The translations under genes and the position numbers were made by a program. Shown in pieces: positions 1-7,744 of a DNA stretch of 64,000 bases; within the stretch, counting starts at the first letter, position 1, and each line of letters opens with the position of its first letter. The notes below the pieces were generated by a model. That model saw only the letters and a program-made list of their open reading frames with translations. It made no database searches and was not told the DNA's origin. The DNA lies in the NCBI RefSeq assembly GCF_007003975.1, contig NZ_VFTC01000015.1:62001-126000 (forward strand), read 5' to 3'. The stretch is from Mesorhizobium sp. WSM4306. GTDB taxonomy: Bacteria; Pseudomonadota; Alphaproteobacteria; Rhizobiales; Rhizobiaceae.

Positions 1-65
1 GCGACCGCATCGCCATCGTGCAGGTTCTCGGCCACGGCCTGTTTGAGCGGCAGGAATTTGACCAT
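1..65 (-). CDS. pcaI: CoA-transferase subunit A, N-terminus only (3-oxoadipate CoA-transferase alpha, PcaI)
   Basis: Only the first 21 codons are inside the window; the gene runs off the left edge. The reverse strand reads MVKFLPLKQAVAENLHDGDA, matching the start of family I CoA-transferase A subunits such as PcaI, which with PcaJ activates 3-oxoadipate with succinyl-CoA in the beta-ketoadipate pathway. It starts at an ATG at 65 with a GGAG-like sequence just upstream. It is divergent from an IclR regulator, the arrangement known for pcaR-pcaIJF in rhizobia. With so little sequence, another CoA-transferase such as a glutaconate or acetoacetate type cannot be excluded. Confidence 0.6.
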   Translation of the reverse strand, partial: MVKFLPLKQAVAENLHDGDAV

Positions 66-89
66 CGCAGGAACTCCGGAATGAGAAAA

Positions 90-104
90 GTTCGTATTGC
101 GAAC
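90..104. promoter_or_regulatory. Probable IclR-family operator
   Basis: GTTCG-N5-CGAAC is a perfect inverted repeat in the 116-bp divergent region between the CoA-transferase and the IclR regulator. It resembles the GTTCG-N4/5-CGNAC boxes bound by PcaU, PobR and PcaR-type IclR proteins. Its position would allow control of both genes. Binding is inferred from sequence only. Confidence 0.55.
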
Positions 105-181
105 AATTGTTTTGTATGAGATACTCTTACGCCAAGCCGCCATGTCGAGTCAATGGCGACAGATTGTTTCGCGGAGGCCGC

Positions 182-952
182 ATGGACGACGAGGGAACGG
201 CGCGCGACCATGTCGGTTCGCTGGAGCGCGGCCTTGCGGTCATGGAGATCCTTGCCCGGCATCCGGCCGGCATGACGCTGACTGAGATGGCGGAGGAAGC
301 TGGGCTGACCCGCGCCGGTGCGCGTCGCTTCCTGCTGACGCTGACCGCGACGGGCTACGCGACGCAAGCCGGACGGCTGTTTTCGCTTTCGCCGCGTCTG
401 TTGACCATTGTCCGGACCTGGCTCGGCGGCGCCTCGTTGTGGACCTTCGCGGCGCCGATCCTGCGAGAGGTGGCGGGGCAGTTCAATGAGGCCTGCAACG
501 CGGCGGTGCTTTCGGGCGAGGAGGTCGTCTATGTCGCACGCATTCCCGGCCGGCGCATCCTCAGCGTGTCGCTCGATGTCGGCACCAGGCTGCCGGCGTA
601 TTGCACCTCAATGGGGCGAGTTCTGCTTGCGGGGCTCGCGCCGGACGAACTGAAGTCCTTCCTTGCCGAAGCAAGGATCGAGCGGCGGACGCCGAAGACG
701 ATCACCAGCCGCGCAGCACTTGGCAAGGCGATCGACGCCGCAAGGGCGGGTGGCTTTGCCATCGTCGATGAGGAACTGGAGCTCGGCCTGCGATCGATCG
801 CCGTGCCGATTGCTGACCGATCCGGGCGGACGGTGGCGGCAATCAACATGTCGACCCAGTCGGCGCGGTTTTCGGTGGCAGAGATGGAGCGGGATATCCT
901 GCCGGTGCTGCGCAATGCCAAGCAGCGCGTCGAGGAATTTTTCTTCGTCTGA
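182..952 (+). CDS. pcaR: IclR-family transcriptional regulator, PcaR type
   Basis: Likely regulator of beta-ketoadipate (protocatechuate) catabolism. The protein of 256 residues has an N-terminal winged helix-turn-helix (about residues 15-75, with LTEMAEEAGLTRAGARRFL as the recognition region) and a C-terminal IclR effector domain containing YVARIPGRRILSVSLDVGTR and a CTSMGRVLLAGL segment typical of PcaR, PcaU and PobR. The ATG at 182 gives the usual IclR length; an in-frame start at 107 would add 25 atypical residues. It is divergent from a PcaI-like gene, with an inverted repeat between them that probably serves as its operator. The specific effector is inferred from family and neighbour. 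Confidence 0.75.
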   Translation: MDDEGTARDHVGSLERGLAVMEILARHPAGMTLTEMAEEAGLTRAGARRFLLTLTATGYATQAGRLFSLSPRLLTIVRTWLGGASLWTFAAPILREVAGQFNEACNAAVLSGEEVVYVARIPGRRILSVSLDVGTRLPAYCTSMGRVLLAGLAPDELKSFLAEARIERRTPKTITSRAALGKAIDAARAGGFAIVDEELELGLRSIAVPIADRSGRTVAAINMSTQSARFSVAEMERDILPVLRNAKQRVEEFFFV

Positions 953-1070
953 CCGGAGTGCGACCTATCCGAAGCCTGGCGCTGCCTTGGTTCTGATGGG
1001 AATTGATGGAGCGGACCTTGGCTGATCCGCCGGCCATGGCGTTATATCCTGTCCTCTAGTGGAGGAATGG

Positions 1071-2158
1071 ATGGCAGGCCAGGGTTTCGAGCCGGATGTA
1101 AGGGTTCGCACCAGCGAATACCGGATCGGCTGCATCGGCGCCGGCATGATCATGGCCGAATGCCATCTCGCCGCCTATGCCCAAGCCGGTTTCCCAGTGG
1201 TGGCGATCGCCTCGCGGACCAAGGCCAGCGCCGAGAAAGTGGCGACGCGCTGGAGCATTGCGACCGTTCACGACATGCCCGAGCAACTAATCGAGGACGA
1301 GCGGGTCGAGATCGTCGACCTTGCCTTTCCACCCGACCAGCAGCCGGCGCTGATCCGCCATGCGCTGAAGCAGCCACACATCAAGGCGGTCCTGGCGCAG
1401 AAGCCGTTGGCGCTTTCGGTCGAGGAAGCGGTCAAGCTACGCGATGAAGCAGCAAAATCCGGCAAGATCCTCTCGGTCAACAGAACATGCGCTACGACCA
1501 GTCGATGCGCGTCTTGAAGCAGATCATCGACAGCGGCGCGCTGGGCGAGATCGTCTTTGCTCAGATCGACATGCACGCGATCCCGCACTGGCAGACTTTC
1601 CTCGCGGACTACGACCGGCTGACGCTTGCCAATATGAGCGTGCACCATCTCGATGTGCTGCGCTTCCTGTTCGGCGATCCCTCGGAGATCACCACGCTGA
1701 CGCGCAAGGATCCGCGCACGACATTCGACCATTCCGACGGGATTACCGTGTCAACACTGCGCTTTCCCTCCGGCGTGCTAGCCGTGTCACTGGAGGATGT
1801 CTGGTCCGGTCCGCGCCAGGAAGGCTACGAGGACGACCAGCACATCAACTGGCGCGTCGACGGCACCAAGGGTGTCGCCAAAGGAACGATCGGCTGGCCG
1901 AAGGGCGTTGCCTCGACCCTGACCTATGCCTCGACCGAGACGACCGGCGGCAAGTGGGTCAGCCCGAGCTGGGAGACGATGTGGTTCCCGCATGCTTTCA
2001 TCGGCGTGATGGAACAATTGCAGCATGCGCTGAAGACCGGCACGCCGCCCGCGCTGTCGGTCGCCGACAACGTCAAGACGATGGCGCTGGTCGAGGCGGG
2101 CTACCGCTCGATGGCGGAGGGCCGCACCGTCAAGCTGTCCGAGATTTCGATCGACTGA
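1071..2158 (+). pseudogene. Gfo/Idh/MocA-family oxidoreductase, interrupted by a 1-base deletion
   Basis: NAD(P)-dependent sugar or cyclitol dehydrogenase of the Gfo/Idh/MocA family in two frames. The first part has the Rossmann motif GCIGAGM near residue 20 and the cofactor-loop QKP, where the family usually has EKP. The second part carries the C-terminal substrate domain with SVHHLDVLRFLFGDP. The frames join at about 1479-1484, where AACAGAAC should read AACCAGAAC, restoring VNQNMRYDQSM. The ATG at 1071 follows GGAGGA; a GTG at 1059 is the alternative start. It is first of a plus-strand run with the isomerase, desaturase and PanB-like genes. Outside the junction the sequence looks intact, so this could be a recent mutation or a sequencing error. 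Confidence 0.8.
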
Positions 2159-2215
2159 ACATGTTGCCGCCCAAATAGCGGGCGGCTGAATCGCTTACCG
2201 GGAGGAGTTCATATC

Positions 2216-3130
2216 ATGATGCAGGCAGGGATCTTCACCGGCTATTTCCCCTATGAGCTCGCGGAGTCCGCCCGACGCATCCGTGCGCTCGGCTTCAACA
2301 CGGTGCAGCTCGATCTGCATTTCCGCGATATCGACCTGTCAGCCGGGCGGATCACGAGGGATAAGGCGAGGACGGTGCGCGACACGTTCCGCGACCACAA
2401 TCTGCCGGTCTGCTGTATCTCGGGCTACACCAACATCATCCACCCGGATAAAGGCGAGCGCGAGAAACGCGTCGGCTACCTCAAGGAGATTATCCGCAAC
2501 GCGCGCAACTTCGGCTCGCCCTATGTGATCTCCGAGACCGGCACCTACAACACCGAATCCGACTGGGTGCATCACCCTAGGAACAAGACCGAGGAGGGGT
2601 TCGAGGAATGCCGCAAGGTGATCTCGGATCTTGCCCAGACCGCCTATGACCATGGCGCGGTGTTCCTGCTCGAAATCTATGTCAACAATGTCGTCGGCTC
2701 TGTCGAGGAGACGGTAAAAATGTTCGCGCAGGTCGACCATCCCGGCCTTGGCCTTTTGATGGACCCGACCAATTATTTCGAAGCGCACAACATCGACCGC
2801 ATGGACCAGGTGCTGAACCAGGTGTTCGACACGCTGACCGACAAGATCCGGATTGCGCATGCCAAGGATGTGAAGCGCTCCGGCAGCGACAAGACGGAGA
2901 AGCATGCCGATATCGGCGATGCCGATGCACATGAAGGGCTGACCTTTCGCGGTGTCGGCGAGATCGAACTGCCGGCGCCCGGTCTCGGGTCGCTGAACTA
3001 CGATCTCTATCTGAGGCGGCTCAGCGAAAAGCACCCGAATATTCCTGTTATCATCGAGCATCTGACCGAGGATGATGTGCCGCGCGCGAAAACATTTCTC
3101 GACGGGAAATTTCGCGCCAACGGTCTGTAG
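2216..3130 (+). CDS. Sugar phosphate isomerase/epimerase family TIM-barrel protein
   Basis: The 304-residue protein belongs to the xylose-isomerase-like / AP endonuclease 2 TIM-barrel superfamily, whose members isomerise, epimerise or dehydrate sugars and cyclitols with a divalent metal. Candidate metal ligands fall in the usual order: Glu in FLLEIYVNN, Asp in LLMDPTNYFE, His in IRIAHAKDVK and Glu in PVIIEHLTED. GGAGGAG lies about 8 bases before the start; ATG codons at 2216 and 2219 are equivalent choices. It sits 57 bases after the Gfo/Idh gene and 20 bases before the desaturase, so probably one operon. The substrate is not recognisable. Gfo/Idh plus TIM-barrel pairs are common in inositol and rare-sugar catabolism. 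Confidence 0.85.
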   Translation: MMQAGIFTGYFPYELAESARRIRALGFNTVQLDLHFRDIDLSAGRITRDKARTVRDTFRDHNLPVCCISGYTNIIHPDKGEREKRVGYLKEIIRNARNFGSPYVISETGTYNTESDWVHHPRNKTEEGFEECRKVISDLAQTAYDHGAVFLLEIYVNNVVGSVEETVKMFAQVDHPGLGLLMDPTNYFEAHNIDRMDQVLNQVFDTLTDKIRIAHAKDVKRSGSDKTEKHADIGDADAHEGLTFRGVGEIELPAPGLGSLNYDLYLRRLSEKHPNIPVIIEHLTEDDVPRAKTFLDGKFRANGL

Positions 3131-3150
3131 GGATCGGGCGGGAGGTGACG

Positions 3151-4239
3151 ATGGTGGCCAGGACAAAGCGCGATTACAGCCTCGTCGGCGAAAGCACCCG
3201 CAGGGCGATCGAAACCGGATTGGCCTCGGCCGAGTGGTATCACACCGATGTGCCGCGCAAGGCGATGAAGGAGCTGATGCAGCGCTCCGACGGGCCGGCG
3301 ATCCGCGATACCGTCATCTGGATCGCTGCGATCCTGGGTTCTGCCGCCGGCATCGTCTGGTTCTGGGGTACGTGGTGGGTGGTGCCATTCCTGCTCGTCT
3401 ATGGCGTGCTCTACGGCTCGTCGAGCGACTCGCGCTGGCATGAAGGTGGCCATGGCACGGCTTTCCGCACGCGCTGGATGAACGATGTCGTCTACGAGAT
3501 TGCCAGCTTCATGGTGGTGCGCAATCCGGTGCAGTGGCGCTGGAGCCATGCCCGGCATCACACCGATACCGTCATCGTCGGGCGCGATGCCGAGATCGCC
3601 GTCATGCGGCCGCCAAACCTGATCAAGGCGGCGCTCGCCTTCACCGGCATTCTCGATTTCCGCTATTCGCTGCCGATCCTGGTGCGCCAGGCGTTCGGCA
3701 AGCTATCTGACGATGAAAAGAGCTACATTCCGGAAAGCGAACAGGGCAAGGCCATCATGGCGGCGCGCTGGCATGTGGCCATCTATGCGGCGGCGATTGC
3801 CGCCGCGATTGCGCTAAAATCGTGGCTGCCGTTGGTGTTGATCGGTATGCCACGCCTCTATGGCAGCTGGCACATGGTGCTGACCGGACTGCTGCAGCAT
3901 ATCGGGTTGGCCGACAATGTCGTCGACCATCGGCTGAACAGCCGCACCGTCTACATGAACCCGGTCAGCCGCTTCATCTACTGGAACATGAATTATCATG
4001 TCGAACATCACATGTTCCCGATGGTGCCCTATCACGCGCTGCCGAGGCTGCACGAACTGATCAAGCACGATCTGCCGGTGGCGAACCCGTCGATGTGGCA
4101 TGCCTATCGCGAAGTCTGGCCGGTGCTGCTGAAACAGCTGCGATATGAGGACTATTTCCTCAAGCGCGAATTGCCGCCGACGGCGCGGCCCTATCGCGGT
4201 GAGTTTCACGAGGTCGATATGTCGGCGGCGGCGGAGTAG
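3151..4239 (+). CDS. Membrane fatty acid desaturase / hydroxylase family protein
   Basis: Di-iron integral membrane oxygenase of the fatty-acid desaturase superfamily, 362 residues. All three histidine boxes are present: HEGGH at 97-101, HARHH at 133-137 and HVEHH at 283-287, with further histidines in LLQHIGLADNVVDHRLNSRT. Hydrophobic spans lie around 53-90 and 205-235. GGAGG ends 5 bases before the ATG at 3151; a GTG at 3145 is less likely because it overlaps this site. The gene follows the TIM-barrel isomerase closely. A membrane oxygenase inside a sugar-type operon is unusual, so the substrate may not be a fatty acid; the family also includes hydroxylases of other hydrophobic molecules. 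Confidence 0.85.
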   Translation: MVARTKRDYSLVGESTRRAIETGLASAEWYHTDVPRKAMKELMQRSDGPAIRDTVIWIAAILGSAAGIVWFWGTWWVVPFLLVYGVLYGSSSDSRWHEGGHGTAFRTRWMNDVVYEIASFMVVRNPVQWRWSHARHHTDTVIVGRDAEIAVMRPPNLIKAALAFTGILDFRYSLPILVRQAFGKLSDDEKSYIPESEQGKAIMAARWHVAIYAAAIAAAIALKSWLPLVLIGMPRLYGSWHMVLTGLLQHIGLADNVVDHRLNSRTVYMNPVSRFIYWNMNYHVEHHMFPMVPYHALPRLHELIKHDLPVANPSMWHAYREVWPVLLKQLRYEDYFLKRELPPTARPYRGEFHEVDMSAAAE

Positions 4240-4324
4240 CCGCTGCCTATGAACCCAGCTATCCGGCCTGTCTCGTGGCCGGTAAGGTGATCGGGAAATC
4301 AATTCCAGCAAACAGGGACATAAG

Positions 4325-5127
4325 ATGAGCCGAAAGAGACCGACGGTGGCCGATTTACGCGCCATGAAGGGCAAGCGCCAGCTGACCATGCTGCGCGTTT
4401 TGACCATGGACGAAGCCGAGGCCGCCGAGCGGGCAGGGGTGGACATCGTCTCGGTGCCGCCGGAACTGGGCTCAACCCGCAATACCGCGATGCGGCGCCC
4501 AGCCTGTTCACCATGCCGGGCGAGAATTTTTACGAGATCGGCACGGCGGACGATTTCCTGCGCTGGGCGTTCAGGCTCTACAAGGCGGGCGCCGACGCGG
4601 TCTATTGCAGCGCCGGCTTCGCCACCGTGAAGCGGCTCGCCGACGATGCCATCCCCGTCATCGGCCATGTCGGTCTCATTCCGTCGCGTGCGACCTGGAC
4701 CGGCGGTTTCAAGGCCGTCGGCAAGACCGCCGACACCGCCATGCAAATCTTCGAGGCGGTCAAGCAGTATGAGGCCGTCGGCGCGCTCGGCGCCGAGATC
4801 GAAGTGGTGCCGGTCGAGGTGGCGAAGGCGATCTCGGAGCGCACCTCGCTGATCATGCTGTCGATGGGAGCGGGCACCGGCTGTGATGCGCAATACCTGT
4901 TCGCCGACGACATTCTCGGCCAGAACCGGGGCCACATGCCGCGCCATTCCAAGGTCTATCGCAATTTCGCCGCCGAATACGACCGGCTGCAAGCGGAGCG
5001 CGTGGCGGCGTTTTCCGAATATGTCGCCGACGTCAACAGCGGCGCCTATCCGGAAGACAAGCATGTGGTGCGCATGGACCCGGCCGAGCTCAGCCAATTC
5101 ATGAAAAGGGTGGATGAAAAGGCCTGA
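4325..5127 (+). pseudogene. PanB-like (3-methyl-2-oxobutanoate hydroxymethyltransferase family) protein with frameshift
   Basis: The fold is that of ketopantoate hydroxymethyltransferase: an N-terminal TVADLRAMKG segment, IPVIGHVGLIPS in the middle, IEVVPVEVAKAI and a C-terminal GAYPEDKHVV. The frame changes at about 4466-4471, where CTGGGCTCAAC should probably read CTGGTGCTCAAC; one inserted base restores PPELVLNPQYRDAAPSLFTMPGEN in pieces. The positions of the PanB metal ligands are altered (VGDSL is VPPEL, DLPF-like is TMPG, KIEGG-like is YCSAG), so it is probably not a pantothenate enzyme. Only the later Glu of the ECVP-like motif is kept. It is last of the plus-strand run and convergent with the lyase homologue. 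Confidence 0.7.
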
Positions 5128-5152
5128 ACTCGCCGATCTGGCCTGGTCGCTG

Positions 5153-6634
5153 TTACGCCCGCCAACCGCCGTTGGCGAGCGAGGCGTAAAGCGGCTCGGC
5201 GTCCGGGCCGAGCGGCCTGTCTTCCCTGAGGCTTGCCACGTGCGCGCGCACCGCCGCATGAATGACTCCTGTCGCCGGCGCCAGCGTCAGGCCTTCGCGC
5301 AAATCGACCGCCTGTGCTGCCGCCATCAGCTCAAAGGCGATCAACCGTCTCCACAGGCCGATCATGCCGGCGCATTTCGTAACAGCGAGCAGCGTCTGCG
5401 TCGCATGGTCCTCGACGCCTTCCGAGACCGGCAGGAAGTCGAGCATCACGGGATTGGCCTTGTGGCGGATGGCGGCGAGGATCGCCGTGACTGTCTTTTG
5501 CAGCGGCACGAAGCCGGCGGACGCGCCGCCGATTGGCGACAAATATTTGGGCAGGCCGTTGCGGCCGGAGCCGGTGAGTTGGACGAAGCGTGCGGCCGTT
5601 GCGGCTGAGGCCTGCGCGATGGCGAGGCCAAGCGTCTCGAAAGCGAGTGCCATCGAGGCGGTGTGGAAATTGCCTGTCGACAAGACCAAACTGTCCTCTC
5701 CGAGTACCAGCGGATTGTCGGCGGCGGAGTTGAGCTCGATTTCCACCGCAAGCCTTGCATTGTCGATCGCCTGGATCAGCGCGCCGTGTATCGACGGCAT
5801 GCAGCGGACCGAAAGCGGATCCTGCAAGGTGGCGGACGGCGGTTGCTCGTCGCGGGCGAGCAGATCGCGTAGCTCCTTTGCCGCAAGCTGCTGGCAGGCC
5901 GCCGGACGCGCCAGATGCAGGCGCGGATCGAGGATGGTACGGTTGGCGCCAAGTGCCTCCATCGTCAGTGCTCCGGCTTGCTGCTGTTGTTCAAAGGCTG
6001 AGAGGGCATCAGCGAGCGCCAGTGCGCCGGCGCCCGTCGAGACCGCCGAAGCATTGATCAACGACAGTCCGTCTTTGGGCGCCAGGCTGACCGGCGCCAG
6101 CCGCGCCATCATCAATGCCTTTGCGGAAGGCATGCGCCGGCCTTGGTAGTCAGCCTCGCCCTCCGCAATCAGCGTGCGGGCTATCGCGGTCATCAGCAGC
6201 AGGTCGCCGGCGCCGATTGAACCTAGAGACGGCATCACAGGATGCACGCCCGCATTGAGCGCGTCGACAAGGGCGGTCAAAACCGCCGGCGAAATACCCG
6301 AGCCGCCAACCGAGAACATCGCGGCGCGCGCCAGCATTGTCGCCCGCACCGCCTCTTGCGGCAGCGGTTCGCCGACAGCGCCGCTGCGGCCTTCCAGCAG
6401 CTGGCGCTGGAAGGCGCTGGCGTCGCCTTCCACCGATGTACCGAGATTGGCGCCGAGCCCGGTGTTGAGGCCGTAGATCTGCTGGCCGGACGCGGCGGCC
6501 TGGTCAAGCACTTTGCGGGCTCTGCAGAGCCTCTCGATGACGGCGGGCTCGACCTCGACCTTGCGGCCGCCACGGGCGACGGCCGCGACATCCTCGACGC
6601 TGACGCCTGCGCCGCTGAGGACGAGCGCGCTCAT
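5153..6634 (-). CDS. Aromatic amino acid lyase (HAL/PAL) homologue lacking the MIO serine
   Basis: A 493-residue HutH-type protein, full length for the family. Family landmarks are the Tyr loop IYGLNTGLGANLG (Tyr54), LINASAVSTG (Asn194), the NSAADNPL and STGNFHT segments and VEDHATQ. However, the Ala-Ser-Gly triad that cyclises to the MIO electrophile reads GSIGAGDL at 138-145: the serine is absent by a one-codon gap. The QDxYSxRC motif reads QDPLSVRC (Leu274 for Tyr), and the usual SHAAGVG reads GRSGAVG. It is therefore unlikely to be a normal histidine ammonia-lyase. The ATG at 6634 overlaps the stop of the ornithine-cyclodeaminase homologue (ATGA), so the two are translationally coupled. 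Confidence 0.8.
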   Translation of the reverse strand: MSALVLSGAGVSVEDVAAVARGGRKVEVEPAVIERLCRARKVLDQAAASGQQIYGLNTGLGANLGTSVEGDASAFQRQLLEGRSGAVGEPLPQEAVRATMLARAAMFSVGGSGISPAVLTALVDALNAGVHPVMPSLGSIGAGDLLLMTAIARTLIAEGEADYQGRRMPSAKALMMARLAPVSLAPKDGLSLINASAVSTGAGALALADALSAFEQQQQAGALTMEALGANRTILDPRLHLARPAACQQLAAKELRDLLARDEQPPSATLQDPLSVRCMPSIHGALIQAIDNARLAVEIELNSAADNPLVLGEDSLVLSTGNFHTASMALAFETLGLAIAQASAATAARFVQLTGSGRNGLPKYLSPIGGASAGFVPLQKTVTAILAAIRHKANPVMLDFLPVSEGVEDHATQTLLAVTKCAGMIGLWRRLIAFELMAAAQAVDLREGLTLAPATGVIHAAVRAHVASLREDRPLGPDAEPLYASLANGGWRA

Positions 6635-7632
6635 GCGAAGCGCAGCCTCTGGCCTATGCCCTTGTCCGCGGCCTTGGCCAGCATTGCCTTGCCCAGCGCA
6701 ATGTCGGAGAGCGACAGGCCGCGATGCCAGAACAGGATCGTCTCGTCGTCGCTCTCGCGCCCGGCTTTCAGGCCGGCAGCGATCTGGCCGAGTTCGGCAT
6801 GCAGCGTCTTTTCGCTCAGCCGTCCGGTCTCGACATGGGCGCGCAGCGAACCGAACTTGCCGCCCTTGCACTGGCCCCAATCGTCGACGACCATTTTCTG
6901 CATGATGTCGGTCAGCGACAGCTCCACCGCGCTCATCGTACCATAGGGCACGACGAAAGCGCCGGGCTTGATCCATTCGGTCTTGAGCAGCGGCTGCGGT
7001 TCCGAAAGCCGCGAGGCCTCGACGACGATGTCGGCGCCCTTGACGCAGCTTTCCCAGTCAGCGACCGCGGTGACCGTCTTGCCGAGATCGGCGGAGAGTT
7101 TGGCGGCGAAACCGTCGCGGCTGTCCGGGCGGCGCGAATGGACGCGGATCTCGTCGAAATCGAAGAGATGGTCGAGCAGGCGCACGTTCCAATAGGCGGT
7201 GCCTCGCGCGCCGATATGGGCCAGCACCTTCGTGTTCTTGCGCGCCAGATGCTTGGCGCCGATGGCGGTGATGGCGCCGGTGCGCATGTCGGTGATGACG
7301 GTGGCGTCGAGAATGGCGCGCGGCGTGCCGGTGCGCGGATCGAACAGGTTCAGGATGCCGAATTCCGAGGGCAGGCCGTGCAGATAATTGTCGACATAGT
7401 CGCCGACGATTTTCACGCCAGCCGCATCGAGCGGCGCGACGTAGCCGCGCAGAACGTTGAAATGGCCGTGGAAGGAGGGATCAGGCTCGAGATGGACGCG
7501 CGGCTCGATCACTGTCTGGCCTTTGCCTTGCGCGATAAGCCCGGCCTCGACGGCGGCGATGATTTCACCGTCGGTCATCTCAAGGGCTTCGATATCGAGG
7601 GCATTGAGGTAGTCGATATAGATCGGCTTCAT
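6631..7632 (-). CDS. Ornithine cyclodeaminase / mu-crystallin family protein
   Basis: NAD(P)-dependent enzyme family that includes ornithine cyclodeaminase, ketimine reductases and amino-acid dehydrogenases; 333 residues. The family Lys is seen in GVKIVGDYVDN and the Arg in TDMRTGAITAIGAKHLA. The Rossmann turn reads IGARGTAYW, where many members have GxGxQA. The region corresponding to the catalytic Asp segment (GAD-PGKxEL) reads YGTMSAVELS, so the Asp seems missing and the chemistry is open. It is first gene of a two-gene unit with the lyase homologue, sharing ATGA. It is divergent from the MFS transporter 112 bases away. Substrate unknown. Confidence 0.8.
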   Translation of the reverse strand: MKPIYIDYLNALDIEALEMTDGEIIAAVEAGLIAQGKGQTVIEPRVHLEPDPSFHGHFNVLRGYVAPLDAAGVKIVGDYVDNYLHGLPSEFGILNLFDPRTGTPRAILDATVITDMRTGAITAIGAKHLARKNTKVLAHIGARGTAYWNVRLLDHLFDFDEIRVHSRRPDSRDGFAAKLSADLGKTVTAVADWESCVKGADIVVEASRLSEPQPLLKTEWIKPGAFVVPYGTMSAVELSLTDIMQKMVVDDWGQCKGGKFGSLRAHVETGRLSEKTLHAELGQIAAGLKAGRESDDETILFWHRGLSLSDIALGKAMLAKAADKGIGQRLRFA

Positions 7633-7744
7633 CCAGGCTCCTTGCCGCTAAGGCGCCAATCCATAACAGGCCGCGCGCCGACACGGAAGTTTGTTGGCTA
7701 GGCTCTGGACTGGGCCAGCCATATGCTGTTCAACGCGGTTCGTC

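Noticed and set aside
5153..6634. Genuine histidine ammonia-lyase (hutH) of a histidine-use operon
   Set aside because: No hutU, hutI or hutG is nearby, and the MIO serine and other active-site residues are missing.
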